Origin: JANNBN01 sp963763885
GTDB taxonomy: Bacteria > Actinomycetota > Acidimicrobiia > Acidimicrobiales > JANYDT01
Length of the DNA stretch: 64,000 nucleotides
NCBI GenBank assembly: GCA_963763885.1
Contig: CAVXQD010000001.1
Location: forward strand, 372,001-436,000
Reading direction: 5' to 3'
Positions 25,252-34,042 of the stretch are shown one piece after another (the stretch's first letter is position 1; each line of letters begins with the position of its first letter). The notes below the pieces were generated by a model, which was given only the letters and a program-made list of their open reading frames with translations, was not told where the DNA came from and did not search any database. The translations under genes and the position numbers were made by a program.

Positions 25252-26772
25252 CTAGGCGAGAAACAACTGGTAAGCGGGGTCTGCGGTGACCTCGTCTGCC
25301 GGGTAACCCAGGTCGGAGAAGAACGGTGCAACGCGTCGGCGATCCGCTTTGGGGACCTGTAAGCCCACGAGCACACGCGAGGCGTCGCCGCCTTGATTGC
25401 GATAGTGGAACATGGAGACGTTCCAGTCGCCCGGCATTGCCAACAGGAACTTCATAAGCGCCCCCGGACGCTCGGGAAACTCGACGTCGAACACCATCTC
25501 GCCATCGGCCAGCCCGCTGCTTCCACCCACCATGTGTCTGACATGCTGCGTGGCGAGATGGTTGTGGGTGAGATCAACAAGATCGAACCCAGCTTTGCGG
25601 AAATGAGCCGCCACTTTTTCGCTGTCTTCAGGTCCTGCAACACCAACTCCCACGAAGATATGTGCGCGTAGTGAATCGTTGATGCGGTAGTTGAATTCCG
25701 TGAGGCTGCGCTTGCCCATCGTTTCGCAGAACCGCTTCAGGCTGCCTGGACGCTCGGGGATGGTGACTGCAAACAGGGCTTCGGTTGATTCGCCCACGTT
25801 GGTTCGCTCTGCCACAAATCGAAGACGGTCGAAGTTCATGTTGGCACCGCAGGCAACAGCGGCAAGGGTGGCGTCTCGGATGCCGTTACGCACGGCGTAA
25901 GCCTTGAGGCCAGCGATGGCCAGGGCCCCCGCAGGTTCGGTCACGCTTCTGGTGTCCAGAAAGACATCTTTGATTGCAGCGCAGACTTCGTCGGTGTCTA
26001 CGACGATGATCTCGTCGAGCAGCTCCCGGCAGATGCGAAAGGTTTCTTTGCCGACCTGTTTTACGGCTGTGCCATCAGAGAAGAGGCCGACCTCGCTCAG
26101 CACAATTCGGCGACCAGCTGCGATGCTTTGCGACATCGCGTCGGAATCGTCCATCTGGACGCCGATTACCTTCACCTCGGGTCGAACCGCTTTGACGTAG
26201 CTGGCAACACCAGCAGCAAGTCCGCCGCCGCCGATGGCGACGAAGATGGCGTCGAGCCGACCAGGGTGCTGGCGGAGGATCTCCATCCCGACGGTGCCTT
26301 GTCCCGCAATCACATCGGGGTCATCAAAAGGGTGAACCGCGGTGAATCCTTCCTTTGCGCCGAGTTCGGCTGCGTGTGCCTGGGCGTCGGAGTATGACTC
26401 GCCGTGCTGCACGATTCGTACATGTGCGCCACCCTTGGCCCTGATGGCGTCGATCTTGACCTGTGGCGTGGTGGTGGGGATGACAATGACGGCCTTGCAT
26501 CCGAGCTTCGCAGCGGAGAGTGCAACACCTTGGGCGTGGTTGCCGGCGCTTGCAGTGATGACGCCACGGGCAAGCTGTTCAGCGGAACAGTTGGCCATCT
26601 TGTTGTACGCGCCCCGAAGCTTGAACGAAAAGACCGGTTGCAGGTCTTCGCGTTTCAACAAGACGGTGTTGCCGATCTTCTTGCTGAGCGTGGGAGCAAG
26701 TTCAAGCGGTGACTGAATCGCGACGTCATAGACCCGTGCAGTGAGGATCTTACGGAGATAATCGGTACGCAT
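25252..26772 (-). CDS. ilvA: Threonine ammonia-lyase, biosynthetic
   Basis: 506-aa PLP enzyme deaminating threonine to 2-oxobutanoate, the first isoleucine step. The Schiff-base Lys is in QPVFSFKLRGAYN, the phosphate loop is VACGANM, and ITASAGNHAQGVALSA is the family SAGNHAQG segment. The C-terminal third holds two ACT-like regulatory subdomains (LFAVTIPERPGSLKRFCETM and MVFDVEFPERPGALMKFLLAM), which mark the long, isoleucine-feedback-inhibited form rather than catabolic TdcB. It is monocistronic, 66 bp downstream of the GT2 gene on the same strand. Confidence 0.94.
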   Translation of the reverse strand: MRTDYLRKILTARVYDVAIQSPLELAPTLSKKIGNTVLLKREDLQPVFSFKLRGAYNKMANCSAEQLARGVITASAGNHAQGVALSAAKLGCKAVIVIPTTTPQVKIDAIRAKGGAHVRIVQHGESYSDAQAHAAELGAKEGFTAVHPFDDPDVIAGQGTVGMEILRQHPGRLDAIFVAIGGGGLAAGVASYVKAVRPEVKVIGVQMDDSDAMSQSIAAGRRIVLSEVGLFSDGTAVKQVGKETFRICRELLDEIIVVDTDEVCAAIKDVFLDTRSVTEPAGALAIAGLKAYAVRNGIRDATLAAVACGANMNFDRLRFVAERTNVGESTEALFAVTIPERPGSLKRFCETMGKRSLTEFNYRINDSLRAHIFVGVGVAGPEDSEKVAAHFRKAGFDLVDLTHNHLATQHVRHMVGGSSGLADGEMVFDVEFPERPGALMKFLLAMPGDWNVSMFHYRNQGGDASRVLVGLQVPKADRRRVAPFFSDLGYPADEVTADPAYQLFLA

Positions 26773-26838
26773 ACTGCCGTTCAGCCTGTCATACCGATCA
26801 GCATCGATCGGCCCGAATTGAGTTGTGGTGGTTGCGCC

Positions 26839-27546
26839 TCAATGGTTTGGGGGGCGCAGACGGTCTCTCCGCACCCAGGGTTTGCGGGTCGTGGCAGCAA
26901 AATCTGGCGCCTTGACGATGCTGAGGAGCATCTGCAAAGCGGCACGTGCCGAGTTGCGGTAACTCCCGCTGACTTTCGAAACCCCCACGCGGGAAACGGT
27001 GCATCGTATGGGGATGAAGTCGATGGAGAGGTCCTGCTTGAGGGCGTGCACAGTGGTTTGGAAGGGGAGCGAGAACATGCGGTCTTCCAACTGCAATCCT
27101 GCGAGGACATCTGTACGGATGAGCCGGACGGAGCTGACGTCGGCAACCCATGCACCGCCGAATCGCACCTTCAGGGCTAGGGCAAACATCAGGTTTCCCA
27201 CTCGTTGGTGCCAGAACTGCTGGGCGTCGCGGATTCCATAGACCAAAGGCGCACTCGGATCAGCGGAACGCAACAGCTCAGCCAAGCTTTCCAGTTCGTA
27301 CTTCCCGCCAGCGTCGAGAATGAGGACGTGGGTGGCTGCAGGATCTGTCGCACGTAACCCGTCGAGAACCGGCCCGTCGTAGCCGCTTCGTTGTGCCACG
27401 ACTACCTGTGCACCGGCGGCTTTTGCAACATCCGCTGTGGCGTCAGTGCTGGCCGGGTCAATCGAGACGACGACCTGGCGCACCCCGATGCGTTGCAGCC
27501 CGCTCACAAGCGCAGCGATGCTGCCGGCCTCGTTTCTGCATGGCAC
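26839..27546 (-). CDS. Family 2 glycosyltransferase-like protein (dolichyl-phosphate sugar synthase type)
   Basis: A GT-A fold protein of about 235 aa from the GTG at 27546. PCRNEAGSIAALVSGL is the nucleotide-binding start of GT2 enzymes, but the usual first strand VVAVV lies just before this codon. The true start may be the CTG at 27576 (245 aa), which overlaps the upstream stop as CTGA and has AAGG 7 nt before it. ILDAGGKYELESL stands where DADxQ is expected: the DxD aspartates become DAG, so metal binding may be altered. The product is unknown. It is coupled to the amino-acid ABC transporter genes only by position. Confidence 0.65.
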   Translation of the reverse strand: MPCRNEAGSIAALVSGLQRIGVRQVVVSIDPASTDATADVAKAAGAQVVVAQRSGYDGPVLDGLRATDPAATHVLILDAGGKYELESLAELLRSADPSAPLVYGIRDAQQFWHQRVGNLMFALALKVRFGGAWVADVSSVRLIRTDVLAGLQLEDRMFSLPFQTTVHALKQDLSIDFIPIRCTVSRVGVSKVSGSYRNSARAALQMLLSIVKAPDFAATTRKPWVRRDRLRPPNH

Positions 27547-27572
27547 AACAGCAACGATGTTGCGGGTGCTGT

Positions 27573-28376
27573 TCAGGCGTCTGCCTTGATGACGCGACGT
27601 AAGAAGTCTTTCGTCCGATCGTGTTGTGGACTGACCAACACCTCTTGCGGGGGGCCGGATTCCACGACAACGCCGCCATCCATGAACACCACCACGTCTG
27701 AAACTTCCTTTAGAAAGTCAATCTCATGGCTGACGATCATCATGGTCATCCCACTCTCGGCCAGTCCACGAATGACTGCGAGTACTTCGCCGACCAGTTC
27801 GGGGTCTAGCGCGGAGGTGGGCTCATCGAAGAGCATCAGGTTGGGTTCCATTGCCAAGGCCCGAGCAATGGCTACGCGTTGCTGCTGACCGCCGGAGAGC
27901 TGCGCTGGGTAGGAATCGCACTTGTCTCCCAAACCAACCCGTTGGAGAAGTATGCGCGCATGCTCTCCTGCCTGACCCTTGGGTACTCGCTTCACCACGG
28001 TTGGAGCGAGACAGACGTTCTCAAGTGCGGTCAGGTGTGGGAACAGGTTGAACCGCTGAAAGACCATGCCGATGTCTTGGCGCCGTGCTGCAACTTCGGC
28101 GGGTTTGAGTTCATGCAGCTTGCCCCCGTGCTGGCGGTAGCCGACGAACTCGCCGAACACCTTGAGTTCTCCGCCGTTGATTGTCTCGAGGTGATTGACG
28201 CAGCGGAGAAAGGTTGATTTTCCAGAGCCCGAAGGTCCCATCAGCGAAACGATCTGGCCCGATTGGACGGACAGAGAGATTCCCTTGAGAACTTCGGTTC
28301 GGCCATACGCCTTGTGGACCTCCACCGCGTTGACGACCGACACTCCTGGTCGGTCTGGCTGCCATCGGGCGTTCAT
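27573..28376 (-). CDS. Polar amino-acid ABC transporter ATP-binding protein (GlnQ-like)
   Basis: 267-aa ABC ATPase. Walker A is GPSGSGKST, the Q-loop is in MVFQRFNLFPHLT, the signature is LSGGQQQRVAIARALA, Walker B is LMLFDEPTSALDPE and the switch His is in MMIVSHE. FNLFPHLTALENV and the D-loop mark the PAAT (glutamine/histidine type) subfamily. It overlaps the permease stop by 4 nt (ATGA). Together with the permease at 28373 and the binding protein at 29314 it forms a complete uptake system for a polar amino acid. Confidence 0.93.
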   Translation of the reverse strand: MNARWQPDRPGVSVVNAVEVHKAYGRTEVLKGISLSVQSGQIVSLMGPSGSGKSTFLRCVNHLETINGGELKVFGEFVGYRQHGGKLHELKPAEVAARRQDIGMVFQRFNLFPHLTALENVCLAPTVVKRVPKGQAGEHARILLQRVGLGDKCDSYPAQLSGGQQQRVAIARALAMEPNLMLFDEPTSALDPELVGEVLAVIRGLAESGMTMMIVSHEIDFLKEVSDVVVFMDGGVVVESGPPQEVLVSPQHDRTKDFLRRVIKADA

Positions 28377-29248
28377 GCTGGTGCCTTTCCGAAACCGAGG
28401 CGGCGTGTGGCGTTGGAGGTGGAGCCTTTAGCAAAGCCGCGACCGAAGTGACGTTCGATGAAGTACTGCGCCACCGTCAAGATGCTGGTGAGGAACAGAT
28501 ACCAGATACTGACAGCGATCAGGTAGTCGATGACCTGCCCGGTCTTTCGATACGTGATCTGTGCTCGGGTGAGCAGGTCGTATACAGACCCAATGACCGA
28601 CACCAGCGAGGTGCTCTTGAGCATCGAGATGGTCTCGTTGCCGGTTGGCGGAACGATGATCCGCATTGCCTGTGGCAACACCACCCGGCGGAGGGTTTGG
28701 GCAGGCGACAGACCAAGCGACTGCGCCGCCTCTGTTTGACCGCGGTCAACTGACTGAATACCTGCCCGGACGATCTCGCTCATGTAGGCGCCTTCGTTCA
28801 ACGACAAGGCCAACGCTGCCGCCGTGAACGGGCTGATGAGATCGTTGGTATCCCACGGCCCGATGTTGGGGAAGAACAACGCCAAGTTGAACCAGAACAA
28901 GATCTGGACCACAAGAGGTGTACCGCGAAAGAACCAGGTGAACACCGTGCTGATGGTGCGGAGCACGAAATTGGTGGACAGGGCTCCGATGGCTGAAAGC
29001 GTGCCAAGCACGACCCCTGAAAGCATGGCGATTGCGGTGAGAAGGATGGTTACCCATGCGCCACGCAGGATTGGGCCTGAGAACACCGCTTTGCCGACGA
29101 CGTCCCAGTGAACCTTGTCGTTGGTAAAGATGCTGAACAGAAGCGCACCAGTCAGAAAAGCAACCACCACGGCTGCAAACGTGCGGCCGTGGTGACGTAG
29201 CGGGACAACATCAGTTGTAGCTGCAGCTGTCGATCTGATCGAGGACAT
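28373..29248 (-). CDS. Amino-acid ABC transporter permease
   Basis: His/Glu/Gln/Arg-family permease, 291 aa from ATG 29248; the open frame to 29365 lacks a start signal and would overlap the binding-protein gene. It has a first helix (TFAAVVVAFLTGALLFSIFT) and five membrane segments, and the cytoplasmic loop GQTEAAQSLGLSPAQTLRRV is the family EAA motif. FFRGTPLVVQILFWFNLALF is the typical N-terminal RGTPL segment. As the only permease gene here it probably forms a homodimer. Confidence 0.92.
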   Translation of the reverse strand: MSSIRSTAAATTDVVPLRHHGRTFAAVVVAFLTGALLFSIFTNDKVHWDVVGKAVFSGPILRGAWVTILLTAIAMLSGVVLGTLSAIGALSTNFVLRTISTVFTWFFRGTPLVVQILFWFNLALFFPNIGPWDTNDLISPFTAAALALSLNEGAYMSEIVRAGIQSVDRGQTEAAQSLGLSPAQTLRRVVLPQAMRIIVPPTGNETISMLKSTSLVSVIGSVYDLLTRAQITYRKTGQVIDYLIAVSIWYLFLTSILTVAQYFIERHFGRGFAKGSTSNATRRLGFGKAPA

Positions 29249-29313
29249 GATCCGCCGATCGTAGTGATCGCAGCAAGCTGCCGCGTTGGCGAGACGCCAA
29301 CGGAAGGTCTGGT

Positions 29314-30288
29314 TCAGCCAGCGTTGACCGTTGCTTCTGGGATCTTGGTGGCTTCGAGGCCCCACTTGGCGAGCAGTGTGTCGTAGGTGCCGTTGGTCAT
29401 CATTTCGCCGATGGCCTTCTGCACCGCATCGCGGAGTTCTGGAAGCTTCTTCGAGACAGCCATACCAAGGAGGCCGGTCTCGTACTGCTCGGTGGAAGCG
29501 ATCTGAAACTCTGCGCCCGTTGCTGAGGTCTTGACGAAGTGAGCCATCGGGGGGAGGTCGGCGACGTCTGCGTCAACTCGGCCCGACTGCACTGCGAGAC
29601 GTGCTTCGTCTTCGCTTGGGAACTCGCTGATTTCTACTGGCTTGTCGCCGCAGTCGATGGCCTTGACGAAGTCGATCTGCGAAGTGCCGGCCTGCATGCC
29701 GACCTTCTTGCCGCACAGGTCGGCAGGGGTGGCGATGCCAGCAGGGTTGCCCTGCTTGACGAGAATGCCAAAACCACTCTTCTGATAGTCGACGAAGTCG
29801 ACTTTGGCCTGGCGGTCCTTATTGTCTGTCATGCCGGAGAGGATGACGTCATAGCGGCCACCTTCGACACCGGTAATGAGGCTGTCGAAGCTGCCGTTCT
29901 CGAATACAAACTCAACACCCAGCAACTTGCCGACCTCGGCTGCAAGGTCGACGTCGAAACCTTCAGGCGTCTTGCCATCGTCGCCGAATGACTCGTAAGG
30001 GGCGTAGCTGATGTCGGAGCCAACTTTGACGGTCTTTGCGTCTTTGATCGATTGCGGAAGGGTGTCGAACAGGGCAACGGCTGCGGCCACGGCAGTGGTC
30101 TCGGTTGCTTCTGCGGCGACTGTTGTTTCTGCTGTCTCAGTTGCTACGGTGGTGTCCAGAGCTGCGTCGGCCGCAACAGTTGTGTCTGCCGTGTCTGAAG
30201 CGCTGCTTCCGCAAGCGCTGAGGGTGAGTGCCAGAGCGGCCGTCAACGCTCCGAATACGCGGAAATTCCGCTGGGTCTTCTTGCTCAT
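29314..30288 (-). CDS. Amino-acid ABC transporter substrate-binding lipoprotein
   Basis: 324-aa family 3 binding protein. The signal peptide ends in a lipobox LSAC (Cys26), so it is membrane-anchored. A Thr/Ala/Glu-rich linker (~residues 30-70, TTVATETAETTVAAEATETT) connects to the folded domain, which begins at VKVGSDISYAPYESFGDDGKTPEGFDVDL. This segment and SGMTDNKDRQAKVDFVDYQKSGFGILV are typical of glutamine/cystine-type proteins. The first gene of the minus-strand operon, it is divergent from the GNAT gene across 127 bp. Confidence 0.93.
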   Translation of the reverse strand: MSKKTQRNFRVFGALTAALALTLSACGSSASDTADTTVAADAALDTTVATETAETTVAAEATETTAVAAAVALFDTLPQSIKDAKTVKVGSDISYAPYESFGDDGKTPEGFDVDLAAEVGKLLGVEFVFENGSFDSLITGVEGGRYDVILSGMTDNKDRQAKVDFVDYQKSGFGILVKQGNPAGIATPADLCGKKVGMQAGTSQIDFVKAIDCGDKPVEISEFPSEDEARLAVQSGRVDADVADLPPMAHFVKTSATGAEFQIASTEQYETGLLGMAVSKKLPELRDAVQKAIGEMMTNGTYDTLLAKWGLEATKIPEATVNAG

Positions 30289-30415
30289 GGTCTCTGAGTC
30301 CTTTGGTGGTTGGGTTTCGAGGCGGAAAATCTAGCCGTAATGACCGTTCAAGGCGGCCCAGCTTGTTTTTGAGCAGTCAACGGCCTGTCCACATTGGCTT
30401 TGCGACGGATTCGCT

Positions 30416-31195
30416 ATGACCCGGATTACGGTTGTAAAGGTGGAAGACACCCAGGTGAACGCACCGCTCATGGAAGCGGTAATCGATCTCGCTGGCACAC
30501 TCGACGCCATTTCTGTGTTTCGGGCCGCATGGGGCGAATCGGACGTGCAAGACGTCGATACCTATTTCGCGGCGGCTTCCCACGGGTCCTATCTGGGTGT
30601 GGGGCGAATCGACGGGCGCCCGGTGGCAGCAGCGTTTGGGCTGCTGTCGCGCGACTACGAAACGGGTGGAATGGCTCTTCACTCGCACATGGCCGCAGTC
30701 GTACCCGACCTCGCTGACAACGGTATAGGTCGACTGATGAAGATGCACCAGCGTCAGTGGGCGCTGGAGCGGGGCATCGAGGCAATGACGTGGACGTTCG
30801 ATCCTCTCCAGCGACGTAACGCGTGGTTCAACTTGGTTCGGTTGGGTGCGGTTGTGTGTTCGTTTCATCGCAACATGTACGGAGCGTTGGACGATCAGAT
30901 CAACGGCACCGACGAGACAGATCGCCTGGAAGTTCGTTGGTTCCTCAACGTGCCGGTCGGAGCTTCCCCCGTCGTCGCGATGCCCGGTGACCGAGTTGTA
31001 GCCGTGCCGTCCGATATCGGTGCACTTCGTCGATCCGATCCTGCTGCGGCTGATGCGGAACGTAACCGTATGCGTGCAGAGCTTCTCGGGCTGGAATCCG
31101 GCAATGAGCGCCTGGTGGGAATGACCCAAGAGAAGGCGTATGTGTTTCGTGCAGTCGGTGATGATTCCTCTAGGACATCGCAGAGCGGCCCGTAG
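30416..31195 (+). CDS. GNAT-family acyltransferase (COG3375 type)
   Basis: 259-aa protein of the predicted acyltransferase group that commonly accompanies OSBS/N-acylamino-acid racemase genes. GVGRIDGRPVAAAFGLL is a GNAT central strand, HMAAVVPDLADNGIGRLMKMHQRQWALERGIEAMTWTFDP supplies the acyl-CoA loop (variant of QxxGxG/A) and the WTFDPLQRRNAWFNLVRLGA block is diagnostic of COG3375. Characterised relatives N-succinylate D-amino acids. It is 20 bp upstream of the racemase gene and they surely form one operon. The start lacks an obvious ribosome site. Confidence 0.82.
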   Translation: MTRITVVKVEDTQVNAPLMEAVIDLAGTLDAISVFRAAWGESDVQDVDTYFAAASHGSYLGVGRIDGRPVAAAFGLLSRDYETGGMALHSHMAAVVPDLADNGIGRLMKMHQRQWALERGIEAMTWTFDPLQRRNAWFNLVRLGAVVCSFHRNMYGALDDQINGTDETDRLEVRWFLNVPVGASPVVAMPGDRVVAVPSDIGALRRSDPAAADAERNRMRAELLGLESGNERLVGMTQEKAYVFRAVGDDSSRTSQSGP

Positions 31196-31215
31196 GTCGT
31201 GTTAGGAAATTGGGC

Positions 31216-32319
31216 ATGAAGCTCACACACGTGGTGCTCCACCGCTTGCAACTTCCGCTCGTCGCCCCCTTTCGGACGTCGTTTGGAACCGAACACACGC
31301 GCAACGCGCTGCTCGTGCAGGTCGTCGGGCCGGACACACAAGGCTGGGGCGAGTGCGTCGCCGATGCCGAACCGCTCTATTCGGCGGAGTACTCCGACGG
31401 GGCGCAGGACATCATCGCCCGCTTCCTGCTGCCGCGCCTCAACCCCAACCATGTCGTCGCGTCCACGCTCCACCGTCTCTTTGAGCCGATCAGCGGCAAC
31501 CCCATGGCCAAGGGCGGGGTCGAGGCAGCCATCCTCGACGCGGAGTGTCGTGTGCACGGCCAGCCGCTGTCGGAACGCCTTGGTGCCACACGAACGCGTG
31601 TCCCCAGCGGCGTCTCGGTGGGCATCCAGGACTCTATTGGCGAACTCCTCGACACCGTCGAGCGCTACTTGGCCGACGGGTACCTGCGCATCAAGTTGAA
31701 GATTGAACCGGGTTACGACGTGGAGCCGGTCCGTGCGGTCAGAGAACGCTTCGGCGACATCATGTTGCAGGTCGATGCCAACGCCGCGTACTCGCTGGCC
31801 GACGCCGGCCAGTTGGCCAAACTGGACCCGTTTGACTTGCTCCTCATCGAGCAACCGCTCGCCGAGGACGATGTCCCTGGTCACGCACAGTTGTCGCAGA
31901 TGATCCGCACCCCGGTCTGTCTCGATGAGTCCATTCATTCGGTTCGCGCCGCAGTGCACGCAATCGAGATGAAGGCGTGTCGCATCATCAACATCAAGCC
32001 AGGTCGTGTCGGCGGGTATCTCGAGGCTGTCAAGATCCACGATCTTTGCCTTGCGGCCGGCATTGGTACGTGGTGTGGCGGCATGCTTGAAACGGGTATC
32101 GGTCGGGCCGCAAATGTTGCGCTCGCGGCGCTCCCTGGGTTTGTGTTCCCGGGAGACACTTCCGCGTCCGAGCGCTACTTCCATCGAGACGTCACCGAGC
32201 CATTCGTCCTCGACGCTGGTCATCTCAACGTACCGACGGGGCCCGGGATCGGGGTCCAGCCAATCGAAGACGCGTTGAAGTCCTTTACCGTCAGTACACA
32301 GACAATCAAGCTTGGCTGA
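31216..32319 (+). CDS. menC: o-Succinylbenzoate synthase / N-succinylamino-acid racemase family enzyme
   Basis: 367-aa enolase-superfamily enzyme from ATG 31216 (AGGA 8 nt upstream). The capping domain starts LHRLQLPLVAPFRTSFG. Catalytic residues are the acid/base Lys pair, K in RIKLKIEPG and K in NIKPGRVGGY, and metal ligands Asp in QVDANAAY, Glu in LIEQPL and Asp in CLDESI, the MLE-subgroup pattern. The WCGGMLETGIGRAANVALAALP segment is typical for the NSAR/OSBS branch. Genome context with a COG3375 GNAT rather than other men genes favours N-succinylamino-acid racemase activity. No M20 deacylase is beside it. Confidence 0.86.
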   Translation: MKLTHVVLHRLQLPLVAPFRTSFGTEHTRNALLVQVVGPDTQGWGECVADAEPLYSAEYSDGAQDIIARFLLPRLNPNHVVASTLHRLFEPISGNPMAKGGVEAAILDAECRVHGQPLSERLGATRTRVPSGVSVGIQDSIGELLDTVERYLADGYLRIKLKIEPGYDVEPVRAVRERFGDIMLQVDANAAYSLADAGQLAKLDPFDLLLIEQPLAEDDVPGHAQLSQMIRTPVCLDESIHSVRAAVHAIEMKACRIINIKPGRVGGYLEAVKIHDLCLAAGIGTWCGGMLETGIGRAANVALAALPGFVFPGDTSASERYFHRDVTEPFVLDAGHLNVPTGPGIGVQPIEDALKSFTVSTQTIKLG

Positions 32320-32334
32320 CCGCTCCTCACTGAA

Positions 32335-33870
32335 ATGCGGCCAGTTCCTCAGATCAGACTTGCCGACGGGGTCGGTTACCGGCATCTGACGGTTCATATG
32401 GGCGCACATGTTTGGCGTCCGGGACCGTACGGGCAAAACGCCGTTCCCAGTCTTGAGGGGTCCACCGTGCTTGCATGCATGGTTCACCTCACCGACATGC
32501 ATGTCATGGATGCGTCGTCGCCTGCTCGCGCCGAACACACGCAGTTGCTGGAGTCGGACCCAAAGTGGAGCCCCATGCTTGCGATGCACCGGCCCTATGA
32601 GCTGCTGGCCAACCACGCGTTTGCGATGATGGCCGAAACCATTCGGCGGAGCCCAATCGGGAGCACCACCGAATCGCCCTTCAACCTGGCTCTAGTCACG
32701 GGGGATTGCACGGACAACGCGCAACGCAACGAACTTGATGCGTACCTATCAATTCTGCTCGGGGGTACCCTGCACCTTCCTTACGATGGGGTGCAGATTC
32801 CGGCTGCTGGAGAAACTGGGTTCTGGTGTCCCGAGCCAGAGGTGGAAGATGACTGGAAGCGCCGGTACGGGTATCCGTCCGTGCCTGGTCTCATTTCCGC
32901 GATCAACGTGCCGCTTGTCTGTCCGGGTATTGGGTTGCCTGTGGTGGCCGTGGCCGGCAATCACGATGTGATGCGACAGGGCACAGCACTGACATCAGCG
33001 GCGTGCGAGCGTTGGGCGGTTGGGGACCGTAAGGCGTTATCGATGTCGCCTGGATTTGATCCCGCCGACCCGCTGGCTGCGTTCCTTGCCGACCCCGCTT
33101 GCTACATTGACGGCGCCGCAACTCGCGTCGTCAGAGCAGATCCGGGCCGACGCATCACCGCTCCTGGCGAGTGGGCGGCGGTGCACCAATCTCGCGGTGC
33201 CACGTTGGTCACCGGGTCCGATTTCGTTCACGACCTGCAACACGTACGGATCATCGTGATGGATACCAATCACCCGTTTGGTCACTATCAGGGCTCCGTT
33301 GCGGTTGAGCAGTTGCAATGGCTCGACGAGCGCATCGCCGAGACCGACAAATGGGTGCTGATTGCTACTCATCACGGAACCGAGTCGCTTGACAACACCA
33401 CGGGGGATTCACTCGAACGTCGTCACGCCGACGCAGTCAGGGCCGTTCTGCACCGCCACAACCGGGTCCTGGCCTGGGTGTCCGGGCACCGTCATATCAA
33501 CCGGGTCACACATCGCCCGCACCCAGCAAGCACCAATGAAGGGTTCTGGGAGGTCATCACCGCTTCAACAATCGACTGGCCATCGCAGGCTCGTTCCATC
33601 GAAATAGTGCAGGCCGCTGACGGTTCCATCCTCATGGTTTGTACCCCGATCGATCATGCAGGCGACCTTGTGCCAAATGACCTCGAAGCGGACGGCGGCA
33701 CGTTGGACAATTGCGTTTCTGATGGATTGGCACAGTTGGCCGGGTGGCACCGCGAACTGGCGGCGAACCTGGTCGGCCCGTGGGGGACCCCCAAGATGCA
33801 GCGCTTAATCGGCCAACCAGAAGACAGCGCTTGCGTCATATCGCTCCGCGCCAACCGCAAATCGGCCTGA
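32335..33870 (+). CDS. Calcineurin-like metallophosphoesterase (TIGR03767/PPA1498-like)
   Basis: 511-aa two-metal phosphoesterase without signal peptide. The metal-binding set is complete: HLTDMHVMD (DxH), VTGDCTDN (GDxxD/N), VAGNHDV (GNHD), IATHHGTESL and VSGHRHIN. The inserted region with YGYPSVPGLI and the C-terminal STIDWPSQARSIEIVQ resemble the actinobacterial PPA1498 family, whose substrate is unknown. The start is 16 bp after the racemase gene, so it belongs to that transcript. It is followed by a very strong hairpin. Confidence 0.85.
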   Translation: MRPVPQIRLADGVGYRHLTVHMGAHVWRPGPYGQNAVPSLEGSTVLACMVHLTDMHVMDASSPARAEHTQLLESDPKWSPMLAMHRPYELLANHAFAMMAETIRRSPIGSTTESPFNLALVTGDCTDNAQRNELDAYLSILLGGTLHLPYDGVQIPAAGETGFWCPEPEVEDDWKRRYGYPSVPGLISAINVPLVCPGIGLPVVAVAGNHDVMRQGTALTSAACERWAVGDRKALSMSPGFDPADPLAAFLADPACYIDGAATRVVRADPGRRITAPGEWAAVHQSRGATLVTGSDFVHDLQHVRIIVMDTNHPFGHYQGSVAVEQLQWLDERIAETDKWVLIATHHGTESLDNTTGDSLERRHADAVRAVLHRHNRVLAWVSGHRHINRVTHRPHPASTNEGFWEVITASTIDWPSQARSIEIVQAADGSILMVCTPIDHAGDLVPNDLEADGGTLDNCVSDGLAQLAGWHRELAANLVGPWGTPKMQRLIGQPEDSACVISLRANRKSA

Positions 33871-33871
33871 G

Positions 33872-33916
33872 AAATGGTGCGATATGTCCCCCGCAGGAGG
33901 ACTTATCGCACCATTT
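33872..33916. terminator. Long perfect hairpin after the metallophosphoesterase gene
   Basis: Arms AAATGGTGCGATA (33872-33884) and TATCGCACCATTT (33904-33916) are a perfect 13-bp inverted repeat. After one T:T mismatch the stem continues with GTCC/GGAC and closes on a 9-nt loop that includes AGGA. It starts two bases after the upstream stop codon. There is no T-run, so it could be a factor-assisted terminator, an mRNA 3'-end protector, or a mobile palindromic repeat. Confidence 0.6.
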
Positions 33917-34042
33917 CGGCAAGGGTATTGCTCAAGATTTGCCAGGGACCTGCCGATGGCGCTGGTGCATGGCGGGGTCGGCGGGCCCGTACGATGCGTA
34001 ACACCTTCCCTGCTACTCGCCCTGCCGGTTCGGAGCCTTCTG

